Assembly (NCBI GenBank): GCA_036924085.1
Contig: JAVGWX010000019.1
Location: forward strand, 12,328,196 to 12,392,195
Reading direction: 5' to 3'
Length of the DNA stretch: 64,000 bases
Source: Ariolimax columbianus
Taxonomy: Eukaryota; Mollusca; Gastropoda; Stylommatophora; Arionidae
Each line of letters starts with the position of its first letter. The first letter of the stretch is position 1. A program made the position numbers and the translations under genes. This document shows, in pieces, positions 32,978 through 43,745 of this stretch. The notes beneath the pieces were generated by a model that did not search any database, was not told the DNA's origin, and was given only the letters and a program-made list of their open reading frames with translations.

Positions 32978-34229
32978 AACTATTACCTCCATATACATAT
33001 CTGTTATGTAACAATTCGTGTCGTCGTGTATATATTTGTTATGTGTCAACTATTACCTCCATATACATATCTGTTATGTAACAATTCGTGTCGTCGTGTA
33101 TATATTTGTTATGTGTCAACTATTACCTCCATATACATATCTGTTATGTAACAATTCGTGTCGTCGTGTATATATTTGTTATGTGTCAACTATTACCTCC
33201 ATATACATATCTGTTATGTAACAATTCGTGTCGTCGTGTATATATTTGTTATGTGTCAACTATTACCTCCATATACATATCTGTTATGTAACAATTCGTG
33301 TCGTCGTGTATATATTTGTTATGTGTCAACTATTACCTCCATATACATATCTGTTATGTAACAATTCGTGTCGTCGTGTATATATTTGTTATGTGTCAAC
33401 TATTACCTCCATATACATATCTGTTATGTAACAATTCGTGTCGTCGTGTATATATTTGTTATGTGTCAACTATTACCTCCATATACATATCTGTTATGTA
33501 ACAATTCGTGTCGTCGTGTATATATTTGTTATGTGTCAACTATTACCTCCATATACGTATCTGTTATGTAACAATTCGTGTCGTCGTGTATATATTTGTT
33601 ATGTGTCAACTATTACCTCCATATACATATCTGTTATGTAACAATTCGTGTCGTCGTGTATATATTTGTTATGTGTCAACTATTACCTCCATATACATAT
33701 CTGTTATGTAACAATTCGTGTCGTCGTGTATATATTTGTTATGTGTCAACTATTACCTCCATATACATATCTGTTATGTAACAATTCGTGTCGTCGTGTA
33801 TATATTTGTTATGTGTCAACTATTACCTCCATATACATATCTGTTATGTAACAATTCGTGTCGTCGTGTATATATTTGTTATGTGTCAACTATTACCTCC
33901 ATATACATATATGTTATGCAGCAATCCTTGACTACGTGTACATTTCTGTTATTTCTTCACCTACATGTAAATATGTTATGTGAAAATACATTCTGCGATG
34001 TACATTTCTGTTTGTGACATTTCTTACCTCCATGTACATATATATCTTTTAAGTGACAATCCGTGCCTACATGTACATATCTGTTATTTGACAATTTTTA
34101 CCTCCATGAATATATCTGTTATGTGACAATTCGTATTTCCATGAACATATCTGTTATGGGACAATCCTTGTCTACATGTACATTTCTGTTATGTAACAAT
34201 TCTTTGTTACTTCAATTAACATGTCTGTT
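32978..34229. repeat. Second block of the 70-bp satellite with duplicated right flank
   Basis: About 13 further 70-bp units (to about 33905), then the same right-flank monomers as at 31281-31470, apparently identical by eye to about 34094. The unit variant TACGTATC lies exactly 350 bases before the array end in both blocks (30931 and 33555). The variants at 30409 and 30439 have no counterpart in this block. Single 35-bp monomers continue to about 34225. Confidence 0.94.
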
Positions 34230-34450
34230 AAGTGAAGTTAAGTTAAATCTACCCAAGTTATTTGTACCTTTCCCCTGGGGGTTTGTTAAGAGCAGCCATA
34301 GATGGCGCCTAACTGGCTGCGGGTCTACTTAGCTCTAGTGTTTGAGTCTATTAAGATGAACTCGCACATCGGTTAAACCACCCTTCAAGAAACTGGTTGT
34401 ATACAGATTCTGTAGAGTCTTCTAGACCAGTTTAAAGATACTAAGTTAAG
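34230..34450 (+). mobile_element. SINE fragment whose 3' end matches the CR1-like LINE 3' hairpin
   Basis: The body shares TAGATGGCGCCTAACTGGCTGC and GGTCTAC with the SINE at 21050-21460. The last 60 bases (AAACTGGTTGTATACAGATT…AGAGTCTTCTAGACCAGTTT) match the 3' hairpin of the CR1-like LINE copies, then TTAAG repeats. The tRNA head is not seen, so it is 5'-truncated or starts in degenerate sequence. It splits the field of 35-bp monomers. Confidence 0.78.
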
Positions 34451-34870
34451 TTAAGTAGCAATCCTGACTTCCATGCACGTGTGTTATATGTGAAAATCCT
34501 TTCTGCCATATACGTGTCTGGTATATGACAATCCTTATCTTTATGTACACGTCTGTTATGTGACAATTCATTCTGCGATGCACATGTCTGTTATGTGACA
34601 ATCCTTACCTCCTTGTATATATGAGTTTCGTGAATATCATTACTCCCATGTAGATGTCTGTTTTGTGAATATAATTACTCCCATGTAGATGTCTGTTTTG
34701 TGAATATCATTAATTCCATGTAGATGTCTGTTTTGTGAATATAATTACTTCCATGTACATATATGTTTTGTGAATATCATTACTTCCATGTAAAATGTCT
34801 GTTTTGTGAATATCATTACTCCCACGTACATGTCTGTTTTGTGAATATCATTACTTCCACGTACATGTCT
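34451..34870. repeat. Diverged 35-bp monomers (GTCTGTTTTGTGAATAT-type)
   Basis: About eleven 35-bp units carrying ATGTAGATGTCTGTTTTGTG-like words. They are clearly relatives of the halves of the 70-bp satellite but not dimerised. Confidence 0.9.
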
Positions 34871-35589
34871 AAGACAAATGTACGCATATCCTCTTTATTC
34901 TTTTTTTTTTCCATGTTTCATGTCTATTCGATCAGCTTGAACAGGTTATACAAGGACAAAACCATTATTTTAATTGTCCATGTTGAATGGAAGGAACTTT
35001 ATTTTGTTTTTGCTACACCAGGGAATAGCCATACAAATTTATAACCGCAAATAGTCATTGAAAACAATTTGGAAAGATTTGATGACAAGTCTAACAATCG
35101 CTTAGGGAAATTATTCTTAGATCAGTGTCTCATTATTTCCTTTAGTTTTTCTACGTCTTCTGTAGTTGCTAGGTCCTGTCTAGTCAGAGACCTAGTGCTG
35201 GAATTTGTGAAAGAGAGGGCTAGTGAGATCGGCCTTACCAAATGTTGGATCAGGTTGAATTATGTATTTTGTTCCGCTTGAGAAATACAAAGCTATTACA
35301 AAATTTCTTGCCAAGCTCTGGGCCTCTAATCCGAAGAGATGAATGAGTCCATTGGGCTCAATTAGCATAAGGCCAAATCTGTGACAATGTAGCAGAGATA
35401 TATCTAGGATAGGGTTACGTTTTTCAAGGTTTTCTATTAATGGCAGATACGCACGTTTTTTAACAACAGAAAGCATTTCTTTATATTACAACAGTCAATT
35501 CAAATATATTCGCCTTTCATTTCTGATCTCCTGTGCAGTGCATAAAAGTACTCGTCTATGAACAAATTATAATAAGAAAAAAACCAGTA
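34871..35589. other. No recognised feature
   Basis: Open frames up to 94 codons exist on both strands (for example 35192-35476 minus) but resemble nothing I know and lack supporting context. Confidence 0.45.
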
Positions 35590-36159
35590 GATTATTAATA
35601 GGAAGTGAGGAAAGATGGACTATCAATAGAAAGTGGGAGTAACTGGATTTACGATGGGAGAAGAGAATATGTGGTATATCAATAGAAAGTGGGACTAACT
35701 GGGTTGTCGATGGGAGAAGAGAATATGTGGTATATCAATAGAAAGTGGGAGTAACTGGGTTGTCGATGGGAGAAGAGAATATGTGGTATATCAATAGAAA
35801 GTGGGACTAACTGGGTTGTCGATGGGAGAATAGAATATGTGGTCTGTCAATAGAAAGTGGGAGTAACTGGGTTGTCGATGGGAGAAGAGAATATGTGGTA
35901 TATCAATAGAAAGTGGGACTAACTGGGTTGTCGATGGGAGAAAATAATATGCGGTATGTCAATAGAAAGTGGGAGTAACTGGGTTGTCGATGGGAGAAGA
36001 GAATATGTGGTCTGTCAATAGAAAGGCAAAATATATGAACTGTCGATAGAGAGGTTGAATAAAAGGTTGATTGTCGATATAAAGGAAGAATAAATGGATT
36101 GTCAATAGATAGCTAGAATATGTGAATTGTTGGTAGAATGGAAGAATAGGCGGCGTGTC
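35590..36159. repeat. 28-bp monomer array, locally dimerised to 56 bp
   Basis: At about 35610-36025 units of 56 bp alternate two 28-bp halves (TCAATAGAAAGTGGGACTAA and TCGATGGGAGAAGAGAATAT). From there to 36159 single diverged 28-bp monomers follow. The array continues at 39993-40120 after the LINE insertion. Confidence 0.92.
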
Positions 36160-39100
36160 GATAGAAAGATTAACAGACGAAAATAGAATCCTGCACAACA
36201 AAGCAAAGGCAGCCTTCACAAAAGAGAAGAAGCAGAGTATGAAAGAAAGCTGGCACAAACTAACCAGCTCTTTAGACCTGGAAAAAGATACTACAAGACT
36301 GGAGTCTCACCAAAACCTTAAACGATGACAAGACAGAGATCGAAATCCGTGTTACATACAACTGTAGGCCAGGTGACGGGCATGGCGGTAGCAGACCTTA
36401 TAGCCAGAACTTATCAGTCAGAAAGTAAGAGGCAAGTTTCAAGACATAGAATTGAAGAAGTAAGAACACAGATCAGAGCTCTTCTAAAGAACTGTGGCAC
36501 AGGCCCTCCAACAGAGTGTATGGCAGTGAAGTTCTTCCTACATGGGCTAGAAGATGAAACTAAGAAACCAAAGGAGGGAAAAGATCCAGAGACAGATGGA
36601 ATCATAAATTAATTCCTTAAATATCTCACCCCCATGAGCAAAATGTTCGTTGTTGAAATTTTTAACCAAAGCTGGCAAGAGGGTACTGTTCCTACACTCT
36701 GGAAGGAGACTTACATTCAAGATATTCCTAAACCAGGAAAAGACAAACACGATCCTACAAACTACAGACCCATCAGTCATCTTAGCTGTGTGGGGAAACT
36801 GGTGGAAAGACTGATAAATAAAAGACTCACCTGGTATCTTGATAACAAGTCGCTACTCAACTCAAACAGGATACAGGTAGCACAGAAGGACATAGGACTA
36901 ATTAACGTACCTAATACAGGACATAGAAAACGCCTTTCAAGAGAAAAAGAAAATATTAGCCATCTTCTTTTACCTCTCCGGTGCATTCGATACTGTCTGG
37001 AGAGAAGGCCTGAAGCTGAAAATCCTCCAAGCGGGAGTTACTAACAATATGTTTTCATGGATTAAAAGTCACCTCTTCCAACGATCTGCCTGGGTTAAAT
37101 TGGACAATTATACCAGCAGGACAGTCACACTTAGAGTTGGAGTGGGAGTGGGAGTGAGACTGGGAGTGGGAGTGAGAGTGGGAGTGGGAGTGGGAATGGG
37201 AGTGGGAGTGAGAGTGGGAGTGGGAGTTGGAGTGAGAGTGGGAGTGGGAATGGGAGTGGGAGTGAGAGTGGGAGTGGGAGTGGGAATGAGAGTGGGAGTG
37301 GGAGTGGTAGTGGGAGTGGGAGTGAGAGTGGTAGTGGGAATGGGAGTGGGAGTGAGACTGGGAGTGGGAGTAGGAATGAGAGTGGGAGTGCGAGTGGTAG
37401 TGGGAGTGGGAGTGAGAGTGGGAGTGAGAGTGGGAGTGGGAAGGGGAGTGGGAGTGAGACTGGGAGTGGGAGTGGGAATGAGAGTGGGAGTGCGAGTGCT
37501 AGTGGGAGTGGGAGTGGGAATGGGAGTGGGAGTGAGAGTGAGAGTGGGAATGGGAGTGGGAGTGAGCGTGTGAGTGAGAGTGAGACTGGGAGTGGGAGTG
37601 GGAGTGAGCGTGTGAGTGAGAGTGAGAGTGGGAGTGAGCGTGTGAGTGAGAGTGAGACTGGGAGTGGGAGTGGGAATGAGAGTGTAAGTGAGAGTGGTAG
37701 TGGGAGTGGGAGTGAGCGTGTGAGTGAGAGTGGGAGTGGGAGTGTGAGTGGGAGTGAGAGTGGGAGTGAGAGTGTGAGTGAGAGTGAGACTGGGAGTGGG
37801 AGTGAGCGTGTGAGTGAGAGTGAGACTGGGAGTGGGAGTGGGAGTGAGCGTGTGAGTGATAGTGGTAGTGGGAGTGGGAGTGAGCGTGTGAGTGAGACTG
37901 GGAGTGTGAGTGGGAGTGAGAGTGGGAGTGTGAGTGAGAGTGAGACTGGGAGTGGTAGTGGGAGTGTGAGTGGGAGTGTGAGTGGGAGTGAGAGTGGGAG
38001 TGTGAGTGAGAGTGAGACTGGGAGTGGTAGTGGGAGTGTGAGTGGGAGTGTGAGTGGGAGTGAGAGTGGGAGTGTGAGTGAGAGTGAGACTGGGAGTGGT
38101 AGTGGGAGTGTGAGTGGGAGTGTGAGTGGGAGTGAGAGTGGGAATGTGAGTGAGAGTGAGACTGGGAGTGGTAGTGGGAGTGGGAGTGGGAGTGAGAGTG
38201 AGACTGGAAGTGCCACGTGGAAGTGTAATAGCGCCTTCTCTCTTTTTAATATATATAAAAGACATCACTAAATGCTGCCATCAACGTGTATCAAACAGCT
38301 TACCCGCAGATGACTTTGCTGCATGGACAGCCACAGAACAGGCATCAAGAGTCTCATACTTGCTCCAAAAGACAGTAGAGAAGGTGTAGAAATGGACATA
38401 AGAGTGGGCAACGAAAATAAACCACACCAGAACCTTCACTCCCCCCCCCCCCCCTCCCAAGAAACAGTTACAATAAAGATAGGCAACCAACAAATACCCC
38501 AGTTGGACACACCCACATTTCTTGGAGTCACATTTGACTCGAGATTTGCTTGGACGTCAAATATAGAGGAAATCAAGATATGAGCCATAGAAGGACTGTC
38601 AGTGAAGAAAAAACGGGCTGGTACATCGTGGGGAAAACTCACCAAAAAAATCCACTAGCAAGTCTACATTGGTGCAATCAGACCAATCATAGAATATGCC
38701 TCTAGCACTTGGTCAACAGCGGACAAAGCAAACACGGGATAACTAGAACGAGTCCAAAATATGGGTCTCAGAGTTACCCTTGGGGCATTGAAAGCACTCC
38801 AATTACAAAACTGTGAAAAACAGCAAATATTGAGCCCCTTGAATTAAGGAGAACATACAAATTTCGTACTCAGTTTGAAAAACTAAACAGGGTAGCTGAT
38901 CATCCTCTACACCTGAAGTTCCAAGAAAGAACAAAAACCAGAATACTAAGGAAAAACCCAAAACATCTGGCCAGCCAGAAAAATTCACAGAAAACATAAA
39001 GACATCCTTGAAGCTGAAATCAAAAAGTGTGAATTAGCCATTCCAGAACCTTGGACACGATGCCAGGACAGGTCTAAAATAATCTTGGAGCTTCCAGAGT

Positions 39101-39992
39101 TAACGAAGAAAAGTGAGCAGGAAACAGAACAAAAAATCCACGTTCTGCTGGAGCTCAAGAGACAGTAACTGTTGGACACACGTATCCATTGATTGATCGG
39201 GTTCGGTAAGCAATTCAAGAGGAGGCAATGGAATCTACATCGTACACTCTAATGGCAACATAGAAAATCACTGCATACCAGCAGGAGATACCTGTACCAA
39301 TTTCAGAGCTGAAGCAAGATCTGTTCATGCAGTAACTCAGATTTGTATCAGCCAAAACATAACTACAAAGAAAACAATCATTCTAACAGACGTCAGGAGT
39401 GTACTCTAGGCCATCTCAAGCCCCAAACAAGATAGATTGTCACATGAAATAAAATACATCGAATTGCTATTTTTTTTTTAAAAAGATTTAGTCCTACAGG
39501 ATTCCGGCCCACTGTGGGATCCTTGGAAAAGAGAAACCAGATGAGCTCGCAAAAGCCGGAAGTGGTGACACGGAGACTCCCCATACACAAAGCTATAAAG
39601 AAGCAAAGACACTCATCAAATGATCCCAGAGAACAGAATGGACAGAACACCACAAAGAATACAAACCAGAAAATGACAGCATAGACAAACTTAGCAGAGA
39701 TGGGCAGACAAAGATCTTCACACTCAGAACGGGACATTGTAGACTCAAGGCCCACTTCCATAAAATGGATCTCAGAGACACCACCACGTCCGATTGTGGA
39801 GTATCCAAGAAAACACCAGAACATATTCTGCAGACTGCCCAACATATGCAGACCAAAGAGAGACAGTCTTGGCTAGGGAGGGGGGGGGGGCGACCATGCT
39901 CGAAAAGCTGTGGGGGACCGGCGAAGACCTGACATATCTTCTCCGTGAACCTCGCATAGCATCAGCTGATCGAAGAAGAAGAAGATAGAAAG
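36160..39992 (+). pseudogene. Decayed I-type LINE, inserted in the 28-bp array
   Basis: Flanked by GATAGAAAG at 36160-36168 and 39984-39992, with an AAG tail just before the right copy. Broken frames give, in order, KESWHKLTSSLDLEKD (linker), WKETYIQDIPKPGKDKHDPTNY and RPISHLSCVGKLVERLINKRL (RT fingers), FYLSGAFDTVWREGLKLK (the first RT aspartate block). The 6-bp expansion (37131-38207) follows, then [18 protein letters not shown] and LPADDFAAW (catalytic block), TPTFLGVTFDSRFAW (thumb) and further pieces. The RNase H part is almost unreadable; the last readable piece is LEKLWGTGEDLTYLL. The endonuclease is missing, so the copy was 5'-truncated. It is a diverged relative of the 11315 LINE. 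Stops and frameshifts make it inactive. Confidence 0.88.
37131..38207. repeat. GGAGTG hexanucleotide expansion inside the LINE reverse transcriptase
   Basis: About 1.08 kb of GGAGTG/GAGAGTG words, with local higher-order blocks (the segment around 37920-38100 repeats with a period of about 72 bases). It lies exactly between LINE words TVTLRV and VPRGSVIAP, where intact relatives have VTLEQGVPQGGVLSP, so it grew from about two codons. Periods of six keep three frames per strand open; those long frames are artefacts. Confidence 0.95.
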
Positions 39993-40130
39993 GCAGAATA
40001 AGTAATTTGTCGTTAGAAAGTGCAAATATGTTGATTGCCGATATATAGGGAGGATTTGTGGACTGTGTGTGAGCGGTGGGGGGTGGGGGCGTGGAGGAGG
40101 GTGCGCTGAACTGTCGATTAATTGGAGAAG
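39993..40130. repeat. Remainder of the 28-bp array
   Basis: GTCGTTAGAAAG and GCCGATATATAGGGAGG continue the monomer pattern interrupted at 36159, then a short GGGGTGGGGG run. Confidence 0.65.
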
Positions 40131-40755
40131 AGCTAAGAAGGAAAGAGATATGAGGACCAGCAGTTGAAATACGAGAGGTTTTATTTTAAATGCAAACCAC
40201 GTTAATAATTACATTTAAATTCGGTTAGCATCCAACATAAAAAAGTATATGCGAGGTGTGCCAGCAGAATGTAATGATTTGCAATTCTAAATGTTCCATT
40301 TGCTTCTGACCGCACTAAACTGCTGCTAAAAATGCAAATATAGTAGTTACAACAAGAGTATTTTGTTCTTTGTGATCACATTTTACAATTATTTACATGT
40401 GGTGTCGGTGTTTGAGTGCGAAAGAAAGCACCGACCCAACGTATCAAATACTTCAAGTACGCCCCTGCCTCTAGTGAGTGAGAGTACAGTTGTTCCTCCA
40501 TTAAGAAAGTGTCTCTTGTTTAATTCCTCTTGTACGTTGCTTCTCTCTAGAAGGAGCTTGTGACTAGCCCATCAGATGACATCCTGGCGGGGAGTCGGAG
40601 TCAAATGTTGATAATAGCATAACCATGTAAGAGCCAGTTCTGTGTGTGCACAAAAGTAAAACAACAATCTAAGTTACGACCAAACGGTCGTTGTAAAGGA
40701 TCCCAGTGGAAAACAAATCGGTATGCTAACTGTTTAAACAAAATTTGGTAAAAAT
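40131..40755. other. No recognised feature
   Basis: Mixed sequence with only short frames. Nothing matches the repeat families of the window. Confidence 0.45.
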
Positions 40756-41411
40756 GAAGTGAAAAGTATATTTATCTTAACGTCTTTATACTGGTTTGTG
40801 AAGCCGCGTAGCGCAGTGGTTAGCGCCCTGGCTTCGCATCTGAGTGGTTCTGGGTTCATTCCCCAGTTGAGGCGGTAATGTTTTTTTCAGACCGCAATGG
40901 CTCCCGGGTCGACCCAGCCTTAAATGGGTACCGGTTCAGTCCAGGAAGTAAAAGCGGCGAGGGAGAGGAGATGGCTACCGCCCTCATATAGCCGAGCCTT
41001 TGAAATGTGAGATCGCTAACACCTCACACCCCTACGGCAGTAATGCTATGGGATACTTTACTTTACTTTATACTGGTTTAGAAGACTTTGCAGAGTGAAA
41101 AGTATTTTTATCTTAACGTCTTTATACTGGTTTAGAAGACTTTGCAGAGTGAAAAGTATATTTATCTTAAATTCTTTATACTGGTTTAGAAGACTTTGCA
41201 GAGTGAAAAGTATATTTATCTTAACGTCTTTATACTGGCTTAGAAGACTTTCCAGAGTGAAAATGATATTTATCTTAATGCCTTTATACTGGTTTAGAAG
41301 ACGTTGCAGAGTGAAAAGTATATTTATCTTAATGTCTTTATACTGGTTTAGAAGACTTTGCAGAGTGAAAAGTATATTTATCTTAACGTCTTTATACTGG
41401 TTTAAAAGACT
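40756..41411. repeat. 54-bp array derived from a LINE 3' end, split by a SINE
   Basis: Units of 54 bp begin TTTATACTGGTTTAGAAGAC and end CTTAACGTC. One unit precedes the SINE (40756-40797) and about six follow (41066-41411). The unit contains half of the LINE 3' hairpin (ACTGGTTT…AGACTTTGCAGAGT), and the last unit runs straight into the intact hairpin and LINE body. Confidence 0.93.
40798..41065 (+). mobile_element. tRNA-derived SINE (family 1) with perfect 14-bp target duplication
   Basis: A copy of 25679-25944, by eye about 95% alike, with A box TAGCGCAGTGG and B-box region GGGTTCATTCCCC. CTTTATACTGGTTT flanks it at 40784-40797 and 41066-41079. It inserted into the 54-bp array, so the array existed before the SINE. 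Confidence 0.94.
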
Positions 41412-41960
41412 TTGCAGAGTCTGTATACAACCAGTTTCATTTACAATATCTAGCTCTAAAAGCTATGGGCATCCAATTTATTCTTACATGCATTAACTGT
41501 CCCGTGACAATGCATTCCAAGCATTCACCTCTGACTAAAAACAATATTTCCTAATATCTAATCTGAATCTCTCTTTAGTTAATTTGTAGCTATACCCTCT
41601 TTTTCTTGCAGGTGGCTGTATTTTTTTAAAAATTGTTATAGTCTAATTTATCTATTCCTCTGATCATTTTATAAACCTCTATTAAGTCATCTTGAATTCT
41701 TCGCTTTTCTAGACACTGTAGACCAGTTGTTCTGAGTCCTTCTTCATAACTGTAATTCTGGAATCCCACTATCAGCTTTGTCGCTTTTTGTGTGTGTATT
41801 CTTTCCAGCATGTTTATATCCCCTCTATGACAAGGACTCCACACCTGTACATAGTTCATGGTATCTATCACCGTAGTTCTTAGTGAAATATTGGAACAGA
41901 AAAAGAGATAAAAGAAAGCGGTTCTAACGTGAACAAATGTTCGAGAGAGAATCAAAGTCT
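41412..41960 (-). mobile_element. CR1-like LINE C-terminus and 3' end
   Basis: The minus-strand frame at 41626-41955 includes NYVQVWSPCHRGDINMLERI, QKATKLIVGFQNYSYEEGL and RRIQDDLIEVYKMIRGIDKLD. This matches the C-terminus of CR1-group LINEs (LE.VQ.RATK…LSYEERL…R..GDLIE.YKI..G). Downstream on the minus strand comes a 3' region ending in the hairpin near 41385-41440. The frame lacks reverse transcriptase motifs, so this is a 5'-truncated copy. Confidence 0.85.
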
Positions 41961-42527
41961 TGAGTCAAAGCATAAGTGTGCTCTTCTGGATGTGGTATCA
42001 CTATAATTGTGTTTTACGTAATGAGGATGTTAGTTTTATGCACAATCATACTTAACGTCGCTTTTTACGAGATGTATTTTTAAGGACAGTGGCCTTATTG
42101 TCTCATGGGAGGTGGGCGGAGATACGCGTTTGCATTTTCTCATTCGCGTTGTATCTTAGATGTATACCTTTAGCTGGTCTTTCTTTTTATGTATGAGAAC
42201 CGATTCTCAAGAAAGTCAAACTGTCTATCTTTCTCGAAATAGTTCTGTCTGCACTATTTCTGGTATATTTTAAATAGTATATCAATTTGATGGTAGCACT
42301 ATTTTCAATGTCGAGATGGCACAAGAGTTATTTGTCAGGGCTCGTTGCGTGACAACGACGAGAATGTGACCACTGCCACACTGATGGATACAAATATCCC
42401 GGTCTATCCCATATTCCATCTAAAGAAGAATAATGTTCGTGTAAATGAGACGAGAACAGGCAAACTGCTACGCTGAAAGAATGTTGTGATCGACAACTAA
42501 CAGTGCGGGCTGATCTCTCCAACATAG
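41961..42527. other. No recognised feature
   Basis: Mixed sequence; part of it (42345-42390) looks like a faint extra unit of the 97-bp repeat that follows. Confidence 0.45.
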
Positions 42528-42760
42528 AATGTGACAGAGCCCAGAATAAGAACAAAGCCTCACGTGTGGTGTGTCTTTAAGGGCAACAAACATGCGTATA
42601 TACTATGTATGGGAGAAGACTTTATGTGCGACAGAGACCAGAATATGAACACTGCCCCATGTGTGGTGTGTCTTTAAGGGTGACAAACATGCGTATATAC
42701 TATGTATGGAAGAAGACTTTATGTGGGACATAGTCCAGAATATGAACACTGCCACAATAA
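42528..42760. repeat. 97-bp tandem repeat, about 2.4 units
   Basis: GTGTGGTGTGTCTTTAAGGG and GCGTATATACTATGTATGG each occur twice, 97-98 bases apart, and a third partial unit begins at about 42726. Confidence 0.88.
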
Positions 42761-42854
42761 AAGCATGTCGTAAAAGGAAACAAACTACGTCGGCTAATTT
42801 CTCTAAAGTAGAAGAATGTCCGACTCATGGGATTGCCCACACTCTCATTCACTC

Positions 42855-42975
42855 AGGCCAAAACTTTGATGTGGTCTCTGTCATGCAGGCTAAAACCTTG
42901 ATGTGGTCTCTGTCATGCAGGCCAAGACATTCATGTGGTCTCTGTCATGCAGGCCAAAACCATTATGTAGTCTGT
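42855..42975. repeat. Short array of the 32-bp minisatellite unit
   Basis: Three to four units containing GGTCTCTGTCATGCAGGC, the same unit as at 22700-23375, about 20 kb away and not part of the 1.5-kb duplication. Confidence 0.93.
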
Positions 42976-43059
42976 GCTGTTTTCTGGATTGAAAATAAAG
43001 CTATGCACCACCTTCTTTAGTACCATGTTACGATATAAATAGGGATGTATATACCTCAG

Positions 43060-43345
43060 AAAATGATATAGTTAGTTAACCAGAATAGATTGAGAACAAG
43101 AATATTAACTCCTTTAGGGTAGAAGATACACACACTCATGATATACATCAACAAATTATATAGTTAGTTAACAAGCATAGATAGAAAACAAGAATGTTAG
43201 CCCCTTTAGGGTAGAAGACACGCAAACTCATGATATAGCTGAGTAAATTATATGGCAAGTTAACAAGGATAAATAGTTTCAGAACAAGAATGCTAACCCT
43301 TCTAAAATAGAAGATACACAAACTCGTGGCATACCTCCCCGCAAC
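43060..43345. repeat. About 90-bp tandem repeat, three diverged units
   Basis: TTAGGGTAGAAGA and GTTAACAAG words recur three times at roughly 90-base spacing, with drift. Confidence 0.8.
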
Positions 43346-43372
43346 ATTTACACAGAATAATTCCTGTCGAAT

Positions 43373-43735
43373 GTAGACTTTTGGAACAAAAGCTCTACAA
43401 AACTGTTGAGTAGACTTTTGGAAAGAAAGCTCTAGAAAAATGTTGAGTAGACTTTTGGAAAGAAAGATCTAGAAAAATGTTGAGTAGACTTTTGGAAAGA
43501 AAGATCTAGAAAAATGTTGAGTAGACTTTTGGAAAGAAAGATCTATAAAAATGTTGAGTAGAATTTTGGAAAGTAAGATCTAGAAAAATGTTGAGTAGAC
43601 TTTTAGAACAAAAGCTGTAGAAAAATATTGATTAGACTTAGAAAGAAAGCTCTGGAAAAATGTTGATTAGACTTGGAAAGAAAGCTCTAGAAAAATGTTG
43701 ATTATGAGTTGGAAAGAAAGCTCTAGAAAAATGCT
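43373..43735. repeat. 37-bp minisatellite
   Basis: About ten units containing TAGACTTTTGGAAAGAAAG and CTAGAAAAATGTTGA, with length variants of 34-37 bp near the right end. Confidence 0.93.
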
Positions 43736-43745
43736 TCATAAAGGA

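Noticed and set aside
29572..34017. Dozens of 67-codon frames at 70-base spacing, with a hydrophobic Cys/Tyr-rich peptide
   Set aside because: They are the same window read repeatedly through the 70-bp satellite; no start context, splice sites or other gene signal.
37049..38271. Long frames of VGVGVR, SESGSG and LTPTPT type on both strands
   Set aside because: They come entirely from the GGAGTG hexanucleotide expansion inside a dead LINE.
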